From NCBI GenBank assembly GCA_028293365.1, contig JAQGOX010000556.1, positions 1 through 8,731 on the forward strand: DNA of 8,731 nucleotides, given 5' to 3'. The notes under the pieces were generated by a model. It saw only the letters and a list, made by a program, of their open reading frames with translations. It was not told the DNA's origin and made no database searches. Position numbers and translations under genes: made by a program. How positions within the stretch are numbered: the stretch's first letter is position 1; every line of letters starts with the position of its first letter. Positions 1 through 5,571 of this stretch are shown here, one piece after another. The DNA is from Verrucomicrobiales bacterium. Lineage in GTDB: Bacteria > Verrucomicrobiota > Verrucomicrobiia > Limisphaerales > SXQI01.

Positions 1-2
1 AT

Positions 3-134
3 GATTGGATGGCCGCCGGTTGCCTCGTCACAGCATCGATTCTTTCATTGTCACTCGTCGTGATGCAACGCCGGCTCTACCGTCTGGGCAAATTTGATTT
101 GTTGAGCGGGCGGGGCGAACCATTTCAAAATTGA
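3..134 (+). CDS. C-terminal fragment of an unidentified membrane protein (5' end outside window)
   Basis: This frame is open from the first in-frame codon at position 3 to a TGA at 132-134 and encodes 43 residues. Residues 4-21 (AAGCLVTASILSLSLVV) form one hydrophobic segment, followed by a basic stretch (MQRRLYRLGK) and a polar tail ending GEPFQN. This pattern fits a last transmembrane helix with a positively charged cytoplasmic tail. The tail loosely resembles the ends of some ABC transporter permeases, but it is too short to assign a family. An ATG at position 9 lies in frame but has no ribosome binding site, so I treat the stretch as the end of a longer gene. The stop lies only 15 bp from the 3' end of the convergent tRNA gene. 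Confidence 0.55.
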   Translation, partial: DWMAAGCLVTASILSLSLVVMQRRLYRLGKFDLLSGRGEPFQN

Positions 135-149
135 GTGCCGAAACGGGAT

Positions 150-225
150 TGGTGGGCCTGCCCGGACTTGAACCGAGAACCAAAGCATTATGAGTGCTCT
201 GCTCTAACCATTGAGCTACAGGCCC
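150..225 (-). tRNA. tRNA with CAU anticodon, probably tRNA-Ile2 (lysidine type), possibly elongator tRNA-Met
   Basis: The reverse complement folds into a complete 76-nt cloverleaf. The acceptor stem GGGCCTG pairs perfectly with CAGGCCC, the D stem is GCTC/GAGC, the anticodon stem is GAGCA/TGCTT, the loop is CTCATAA with anticodon CAT, the variable loop has 5 nt, and the T stem is CTCGG/CCGGG with loop TTCAAGT. The discriminator is A73 and CCA is encoded. It is not the initiator: position 1 pairs with 72 and the anticodon stem lacks the three G-C pairs. Pairs C4-G69 and C5-G68 are present; these are described as positive determinants for TilS, the enzyme that makes lysidine at position 34 of tRNA-Ile2. 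Overall similarity to bacterial tRNA-Ile2(CAU) also looks stronger than to elongator Met. The fold is certain; the amino acid identity is inferred. Confidence 0.97.
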
Positions 226-256
226 ACCCGCATAGGGTTGCAGAGGCAGAAACAAC

Positions 257-279
257 TTTCAATAGCCAGTTTCAATAGC
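257..279. repeat. Short tandem direct repeat (TTTCAATAGC x2, 13-bp period)
   Basis: TTTCAATAGC occurs at 257-266 and again at 270-279, with CAG between the copies. On the minus strand each copy contains TTGAAA, a -35-like hexamer, and lies about 30-50 bp upstream of the tRNA 5' end at 225. The pair is also flanked by two copies of GCAGAGGC, at 240-247 and 278-285. I cannot pair either TTGAAA with a convincing -10 box, so a promoter role for the tRNA is only possible. It may also be a chance duplication. Confidence 0.45.
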
Positions 280-363
280 AGAGGCGAACGAATTGCATCG
301 GACCCCATCTCACTCTCAATTCTTGGTTGATGCATCCGGTCCAGTCGCTCATGCTGACCAAAC

Positions 364-1350
364 ATGACCATAATAGGAAATTTCGTTAAGGTATTGGGAA
401 TCGCGCTGATAGTAGCAGCGTCGAGCCAGGGAGCGGAAAGCGTGGCCGGAGATCCCCAGTCTCCACCTTACTGGGCCTACGCGATGAATCCTCCCGACTT
501 CAAGGCTCCTGCGGATGATGGCTCTGTGCGACACGTACCTGAGAGCACGTTGGGTCTAACTCTCACGCAAGTTCGAGATAGTTTTTTCTCCCCGGACTGG
601 CACCCGAACGACCACCCGCCCCTGCCCGAGATCGTCGCTCACGGAAGAAAACCGGACGTGCTGGCCTGCGGTTTCTGCCATCGTGCGGGAGGAACCGGAG
701 GCCCGGAAAACGCCAGTCTGGCAGGGCTTCCCGCACCGTATATCGTTCAGCAAATGGCTGATTTCAAAAGTGGAGCGAGGAAAACTTCCGTTCCGGATCG
801 TGCGCCCCCCAAAGCAATGATTGCTCTTTCAAAATTTGCGACTGCCGAAGAGATCGAAACCGCCGCCGCGTACTTCTCAAGTCTTAAATTGAAACCAGTC
901 ATTCAAGTCATTGAAACAAACACTGTCCCAAAAACTCGCATTTTTGGATGGCACCTGGCGGACCTGAAAAATAATGAGAGCGAACCGATTTCGGCACGAA
1001 TCATTGAAGTCCCTCAAGACCTTCAGCAATTTGTCAGCCGCGATTCACGGTCTCATTTCATCGCTTATGTTCCGCCTGGCACCATCGAAAAAGGTCGAAT
1101 TCTCTCCAGTACGGGAGGTCAGGGGAGGACGGTCCAGTGCATGATTTGCCACGGGCCCGATCTCAAAGGCTTGGGACCAATCCCGGGGATCGCAGGCCGA
1201 TCACCCACTTATCTCGTGCGCCAACTCTATGATTTCCAGCATGGCGTTCGCGCCGGAATTGGAAGTGCACTTATGAAACCGACCGTGGAAAAACTCACTC
1301 TCGATGATATGATCGCTCTCGCCGCCTATTCCAGTTCTTTACAACCATAG
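364..1350 (+). CDS. Secreted dihaem c-type cytochrome (tandem c553-like domains)
   Basis: This 328-residue exported electron carrier has two covalent haem c sites. Residues 1 to about 24 form a signal peptide with hydrophobic core VLGIALIVAAS. Domain 1 (about 88-175) holds CGFCH at 102-106, followed by the c553-like pattern GLPAPYIVQQMADFKSGAR, a candidate axial Met at 152, and a helix ending AAAYFSSL. Domain 2 (about 240-328) repeats the plan: CMICH at 259-263, GIAGRSPTYLVRQLYDFQHG, candidate axial Met at 304, and LDDMIALAAYSSSL. The DWHPNDHPPLPEIVAHGRKPDVLACGFCH lead-in, here at residues 78-106, is familiar to me from acidobacterial and verrucomicrobial cytochromes near quinoprotein dehydrogenases. 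An in-frame stop at 355-357 and no earlier start fix ATG 364, although no Shine-Dalgarno sequence is visible. A likely role is passing electrons from periplasmic dehydrogenases to the respiratory chain; partners are inferred. Confidence 0.93.
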   Translation: MTIIGNFVKVLGIALIVAASSQGAESVAGDPQSPPYWAYAMNPPDFKAPADDGSVRHVPESTLGLTLTQVRDSFFSPDWHPNDHPPLPEIVAHGRKPDVLACGFCHRAGGTGGPENASLAGLPAPYIVQQMADFKSGARKTSVPDRAPPKAMIALSKFATAEEIETAAAYFSSLKLKPVIQVIETNTVPKTRIFGWHLADLKNNESEPISARIIEVPQDLQQFVSRDSRSHFIAYVPPGTIEKGRILSSTGGQGRTVQCMICHGPDLKGLGPIPGIAGRSPTYLVRQLYDFQHGVRAGIGSALMKPTVEKLTLDDMIALAAYSSSLQP

Positions 1351-1423
1351 AAAGGCGTCACAACAACTTTGAACGGGCGAAAACGCGCAGTCATTGAGGA
1401 TACAATGCCGCTCCCACCTTAGC

Positions 1424-1443
1424 TTTCGATGGCTCGATCGAAA
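1424..1443. other. Perfect inverted repeat in convergent intergenic region
   Basis: TTTCGAT (1424-1430) and ATCGAAA (1437-1443) form a 7-bp stem around a 6-nt loop (GGCTCG). It lies between the 3' ends of two convergent genes, the dihaem cytochrome and the 105-residue protein, which is where a bidirectional terminator would sit. The stem is A/T-rich and no T-tract follows on either strand, so it is at best a weak terminator or a transcript 3'-end structure. I see nothing else in the interval 1351-1493. Confidence 0.3.
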
Positions 1444-1493
1444 TAATGACCGGTTTGGAAGTTAGCGTTGATTTCGGGACGGCAAGTAGCTTC

Positions 1494-1811
1494 CTAAACA
1501 GGCAGCAAAGGGATTTCAACACAGAGGCTGCCCGGAGGTGAATAATGAACTATTTCCGGAATCTCCTCATTCGGATCTTCAGGAAGCGCGGCAATCTTCA
1601 GTCGTTTATCTTTGACAAATTGAACTCCCGGTTTTGTGCCGTGGGGAAAAAACGATTCCAGACTCGTATCGATCAACACCGCAATCTTCTTCGCTTCCGC
1701 TCGATTAATCCCCATTGAGTTCTGAGCCAATTCCACGGCGTGTTCGTAGGCACTCAAAAGGTTAAAGAGCGCGCCATCAGTCCTGGATCGTTCAAGAAAT
1801 TCTTCGCTCAT
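1494..1811 (-). CDS. Hypothetical protein, 105 residues
   Basis: I do not recognise this protein. It is acidic and soluble, with no signal peptide, membrane segment or CxxCH motif. Residues 1-55 look helical (for example ALFNLLSAYEHAVELAQNSMG and NRAEAKKIAVLIDTSLESFF). Residues 60-105 are richer in proline and strand-forming residues and end CVEIPLLPV. Support for its being real: the minus-strand sequence before the ATG reads CCGGAGAAT, giving GGAG three bases from the start, and codon use (frequent GAA, CCG, ATT) resembles the neighbours. It lies 136 bp downstream of the large PVC-type gene on the same strand, so it could be the distal gene of that transcript. The competing plus-strand frame at 1740-1997 is less convincing. 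Cytoplasmic location is inferred from the lack of a signal. Confidence 0.6.
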   Translation of the reverse strand: MSEEFLERSRTDGALFNLLSAYEHAVELAQNSMGINRAEAKKIAVLIDTSLESFFPHGTKPGVQFVKDKRLKIAALPEDPNEEIPEIVHYSPPGSLCVEIPLLPV

Positions 1812-1820
1812 ATTCTCCGG
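1812..1820 (-). promoter_or_regulatory. Ribosome binding site of the 105-residue ORF
   Basis: The minus strand reads CCGGAGAAT immediately before the ATG at 1811-1809. GGAG is complementary to the anti-Shine-Dalgarno sequence, although its 3-nt spacing is shorter than usual. Two consecutive in-frame stops (TGA TAA, 1827-1822) precede it. This motif is the main reason for preferring this start and for calling the ORF real. Confidence 0.5.
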
Positions 1821-1947
1821 GTTATCATGCCTTCACCACGAGCGGCTCATAGAGGAGTTTATACGGTTCGTGGCCTCGGGCTTTACAGGAAAACTGGAAA
1901 AGTAAAAACACACCCCCTCGGAACCCACCCAATTCGCGTCCCTCCAC

Positions 1948-4900
1948 TTAATGCTGATTCGCGAGAAATTCCACGAGATTTCGCAACTCGCGTTTAGTTA
2001 AAATCTCGCCTAATCCTTCTGGCATACCCGACAAACCATGTTCACGATCTACAATATCGACTTTCTTTATTTTTGTAAGTCCGGACTCAGGGGAAACCAA
2101 ACTGACTTCATTGGCATCTTCGTCCTTAATGATTCCGGCTTGGGCGGTTCCGTCCTTTAACCGAATAAGTGTAGTTTCAAATCCCGCGGTAATCTGTCTA
2201 TTCGGGTAAACGATCGATTCCAAAATCGTTTCGCGGTTGAGCCGCGCACCGACGGCGGTCAGGACCGGCCCCACTTCATTTCCTTCAGCTCCTATTTTGT
2301 GGCAACGGATGCATGCGGCTTCAGGTTTCTCCAGAAAAACTCTCCTGCCTTCGTCGATGCTTCCTCCGGACAAAGCAATGCGATACGGGGCCAAAGAGTC
2401 GTTTTTCGATAGCGACTCTTCATATCGGTTGAGTTTCTCTTTCAGAACTGGCGCGCCTCGTTTTTGCACGGCTTCGAGCAGATCCAACCGCAGTTCAGAT
2501 TTCAATTTATTCGCCAATAATCGATCGAGCCATTCGCTTAGAAGTGTGTCGACCGCAGGGCCTTCTAAAGCTCCCAGCGTAGACAAAGCATTTTGTTGCT
2601 CAGCAATGCTCCCATTTTCCAGAATCCTCCCAAGCGTTTGAGTCCGGTCGGACCCATTCATGCCCGCACGAACGCGGGCGGCTTCGATACGAACCATTTC
2701 GTTGGGATCCAGCTCTGCGTTTTGAACAGTTTTGAGAAATTGCGAGTCATCAGAAAATTTCGAAAGCGCCTTCAGGCTTTCAGCACGCACGCGCCCCTCA
2801 ACGCTCTTGTCGTTTACAAGTAGTAACAGTTCCGGTTTAGCCACATCGATTCGATACTGCCCGGCCAGCTTGGCCGCGGTAATGCGAAGGGCTGTGGAAG
2901 TATCGTGCAGGATTTCGTTTAGAAAAGGACGTATTGCCTCGGCGGCAACCCGCGAGTCCCGCGCGGGCAAGGGTCGATATAATCCTGTAATCTGATCGAG
3001 CGGCGAAGGTTTTTCCCAATGGCTTAGCTGTTGCAGTGCTTCGAAACGAACGTTTTCTGGGGCAGATGCGAGTGCCGCGAATTGCGCTAACGCGAGTGCA
3101 TTTTGAAAATCACCTATGCGGAAGTTTGCGTTGACGACCCGTCGAAGCAAAGCAGTTAGCAAGTTCGTTCGACCGTCCGCTCCGTTTGGAAACTCGCTCC
3201 ACCGATCGGTTTGATTAATTAATTCCGCAACTTCTGGCAGCGCGGAATAAATGCCCGCGTCGTTAATGGCAGAAGCCGCTTCGAGAACGATTTTCGGCTC
3301 CGGGTCGTGCAAAAATAAAGCGAGCTCAGGGCGTTCGAAACGGCGCAACGCAAGCAATGACGCCATGCGGACCGCAGGTGACATGTCTTGAGCGGCCATC
3401 ATGACCTGCGTGATATCTGCGATCCAAACGAGGGCCATTACGCCGGCGTGACGCAGGAATGGATCATGATCACCATTCGTTCGCAACATTTCGAGGACTG
3501 CAGGCACGGATTCTTTTCGTCCAATTTTCCCAAGGCCTAAAGCAGCGAAGAACTGCCCCCTTGGATTGCTTCCATCTGCAAGGAGTTTGCGCAATCCGTT
3601 GTTTGCGAGTGCGAAGCGTGCGTTCCCCAAAACTTTCGCAGCTTGTGCCGCGACTTCAATATCGCGATCGGCCAGAATCGGAATCAGCAAATTCAACGGC
3701 GATGTTGATTCTCCAGCAATGCTTCCCGCGTGAATATCAGCAAGTTGTCCGAGAGCCCAAATCGAGTGAATTCGCGCTAAAGGCGGCCCGTCCGTCTGAA
3801 GGACCTTTTTCAATGCATCCACCGCGCCAACGTCGGCCAATGCAAATTGCGCTTCCTGGCGCACCCGCTGATCGGGATGTGCCAGCAACTGCACCAACTC
3901 CTCTAGCGAACGATGCTTCATTCCTTCAGCGATCAGCTTTTTTGTTTCCAGTGCAAGTGCGCTCTGCGCCAGGCTTTCATCGAACACTCGATAAAGTCGG
4001 CCTTTGCCGGGGGGCGGCCAACCATTTACCCAGTCCGAAAAATAAAGCCGGCAGTCAGGACCGAAACCAACATCGGTCGGGAGCGCGTTCGAAACAAGGA
4101 CATCTCGATCGATCATTTCGAACCCAGCCCCCCTGGGTTTTACTGCGAATGAATGGATCAAACTATTGGCCGCGGAACCTTTGAAATCGCAGAGAAAGAA
4201 ATGGTTATCATAACGTGAGGGCAAACCCACTCCTGGATAAAACGCGACGCCCGAAGGTCCATTCGCGATGTTGGCTACGGCTGGAACCAAAAAAGCAGCC
4301 TGACCGTCAAAATAAGGGTAGCATTGGCCCTCATTCAACCACGCCCCCCGCGATTGCGGTGGATGCAACAAAGTGTCCGCCTCGATCGGCCGGTCGATAT
4401 GCTGATAACCAACCCGCCAGCCGCTATCCCCTCCTTCGACGACATAAACCCAACGCGATGGATCACCTGCATCCGAATTATTATCTCCTGTGAAGAGGTT
4501 TCCGAACTGATCGAAAGCAAGAGCCTGAGGATTGCGCAAACCCGTGGCAAACAGTTCAAGATGCGAGCCATCGGTATTGCAACGAAACACAGCGCCAGAT
4601 TCCGGATTGCTTACCCTGCTTCCATCCCAGCCCAGTACAGAGGCGCCGCGATCTCCAACGCTGAAATAAAGTTTTCCGTCAGGGCCGATTCGAAGACCAT
4701 GTAGCGAATGCGCTCCGCTGCCGACATGCACACCGTAACCGTGTTGCAACGATTTTCGTTCCATCGCGTGACCCTCTGTTGGGTTCGACAACTCCCAAAG
4801 ATCCGGAATGCATGCGAACAGGATCTTCCCCTTCAGCGGAAGAACGCCAGCGGCGACTCCATCCCCAATGCGATCGAAGCCTTCAGCAAATACGAATGAT

Positions 4901-5424
4901 TCTGCCGGTTTGCCATCGACTCCAGGCGTCAGCAACTGGATTCGTTCCGAAAGTCCAGAGAGGTTGCCTGCTCGATTCCCGAAGTGACGCTTCAGAAACG
5001 CGATGTTCTCCTCCACCGACTTGCATGCCAGATCTTCCGCCAGCATGTAATGCTCCACGAATTCTTTACCGAGTATTTTTGTAATGGCCGGATCCTCCCA
5101 ATCTGCGCGACTTTCGATTTCCAGAACACCGGCGCGACGGCGAAAGGTTTCGACCACATACACTTGTCCCTTCTGGTCGAAACTAAAAGCGACGGGATTA
5201 ACCACCTGCGGTTCAGCCGCAAATAGGTCAACCTTCAGGCCAGCCGCGGGGTGAATCGCTTTAAGCGCTTTTTCCGCTTCATCGGATGCAGGAAAAATCC
5301 GTGGCGTAACAGATGTCTCGCCCGCCGGTAAAGGAACGACCGAAAGAGACAGGCAGGCAATCAAAAGCCCGCGAGCGCAAAAAGATCGCAGCTTCGAATT
5401 GTTTGACGTCTGGGGAAGATGCAT
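1948..5424 (-). CDS. PVC-type dehydrogenase-like beta-propeller / HEAT-repeat / cytochrome c protein
   Basis: This is a large exported protein of 1158 residues, within the usual range of about 1000-1200 for the family. Residues 1 to about 35 are a signal sequence (hydrophobic core GLLIACLSLSVV). About 60-480 is a beta-propeller of the PVC membrane-bound-dehydrogenase type (Piru_Ver N-terminal family), related to PQQ sugar dehydrogenases: LHGLRIGPDGKLYFSVGDRG at 241-260, GLRNPQALAFD at 295-305, and TDVGFGPDCRLYFSDW at 450-465. About 500-1010 holds degenerate HEAT-type helical repeats (for example HPDQRVRQEAQFALADVGA at 516-534). The C-terminal domain carries one haem c site, C1038-I-R-C1041-H1042, with candidate axial Met1134 in SGMPEGL. 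The substrate is unknown; a carbohydrate or alcohol is plausible. It diverges from the sugar-dehydrogenase fusion with 147 bp between starts. No strong ribosome binding site precedes ATG 5424, but the signal peptide supports that start. Confidence 0.92.
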   Translation of the reverse strand: MHLPQTSNNSKLRSFCARGLLIACLSLSVVPLPAGETSVTPRIFPASDEAEKALKAIHPAAGLKVDLFAAEPQVVNPVAFSFDQKGQVYVVETFRRRAGVLEIESRADWEDPAITKILGKEFVEHYMLAEDLACKSVEENIAFLKRHFGNRAGNLSGLSERIQLLTPGVDGKPAESFVFAEGFDRIGDGVAAGVLPLKGKILFACIPDLWELSNPTEGHAMERKSLQHGYGVHVGSGAHSLHGLRIGPDGKLYFSVGDRGASVLGWDGSRVSNPESGAVFRCNTDGSHLELFATGLRNPQALAFDQFGNLFTGDNNSDAGDPSRWVYVVEGGDSGWRVGYQHIDRPIEADTLLHPPQSRGAWLNEGQCYPYFDGQAAFLVPAVANIANGPSGVAFYPGVGLPSRYDNHFFLCDFKGSAANSLIHSFAVKPRGAGFEMIDRDVLVSNALPTDVGFGPDCRLYFSDWVNGWPPPGKGRLYRVFDESLAQSALALETKKLIAEGMKHRSLEELVQLLAHPDQRVRQEAQFALADVGAVDALKKVLQTDGPPLARIHSIWALGQLADIHAGSIAGESTSPLNLLIPILADRDIEVAAQAAKVLGNARFALANNGLRKLLADGSNPRGQFFAALGLGKIGRKESVPAVLEMLRTNGDHDPFLRHAGVMALVWIADITQVMMAAQDMSPAVRMASLLALRRFERPELALFLHDPEPKIVLEAASAINDAGIYSALPEVAELINQTDRWSEFPNGADGRTNLLTALLRRVVNANFRIGDFQNALALAQFAALASAPENVRFEALQQLSHWEKPSPLDQITGLYRPLPARDSRVAAEAIRPFLNEILHDTSTALRITAAKLAGQYRIDVAKPELLLLVNDKSVEGRVRAESLKALSKFSDDSQFLKTVQNAELDPNEMVRIEAARVRAGMNGSDRTQTLGRILENGSIAEQQNALSTLGALEGPAVDTLLSEWLDRLLANKLKSELRLDLLEAVQKRGAPVLKEKLNRYEESLSKNDSLAPYRIALSGGSIDEGRRVFLEKPEAACIRCHKIGAEGNEVGPVLTAVGARLNRETILESIVYPNRQITAGFETTLIRLKDGTAQAGIIKDEDANEVSLVSPESGLTKIKKVDIVDREHGLSGMPEGLGEILTKRELRNLVEFLANQH

Positions 5425-5571
5425 GGTTGCACCAGAATCACCCTAAACGCTGCATCAGCCAATTCGGAAATTGAAGAATGTTGCAAAAAATGGCTTTCGT
5501 TCGAACTAAGAGTGAGCCATCCGCAACTCCGGCGTGCATTTTTACAGCAGGGGCGGTATATCCTCTCGGCG
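5425..5571. promoter_or_regulatory. Divergent intergenic region, probably carrying both promoters
   Basis: The 147 bp between the two divergent starts must serve transcription in both directions. It contains small palindromes: GCTG-CAT-CAGC (5449-5459), CAATT-CGGA-AATTG (5460-5473) and GTTCGAAC (5499-5506). Any of these could be a regulator site, but each is short enough to occur by chance. TTGCAA and other -35-like hexamers are present without a good -10 partner at 16-18 bp, so I do not place a promoter precisely. The region is open in the frame of the downstream plus-strand gene, but I judge it non-coding because the signal peptide begins at 5572. Confidence 0.5.

Noticed and set aside
28..255. 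Minus-strand 75-codon frame containing VAQWLEQSTHNALVLGSSPG
   Set aside because: This is the familiar false peptide produced by translating through a tRNA gene; the tRNA at 150-225 explains it.
1424..1443. Strong intrinsic terminator
   Set aside because: The 7-bp stem is A/T-rich and not followed by a T-tract on either strand, so I list it only as an inverted repeat.
1740..1997. Plus-strand 85-codon frame
   Set aside because: It overlaps the 3' end of the PVC-type gene and the start of the 105-residue gene on the other strand, has no ribosome binding site, and shows a basic, low-complexity composition typical of a shadow.
3459..4184. Plus-strand 241-codon frame inside the PVC-type gene
   Set aside because: It lies entirely antisense to a well-supported propeller and HEAT coding region, with an arginine- and proline-rich composition and no recognisable motif.
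5419..5571. Coding extension upstream of the sugar-dehydrogenase signal peptide
   Set aside because: It would bury the signal peptide and overlap the divergent gene's start, and it has no family similarity I can recognise.
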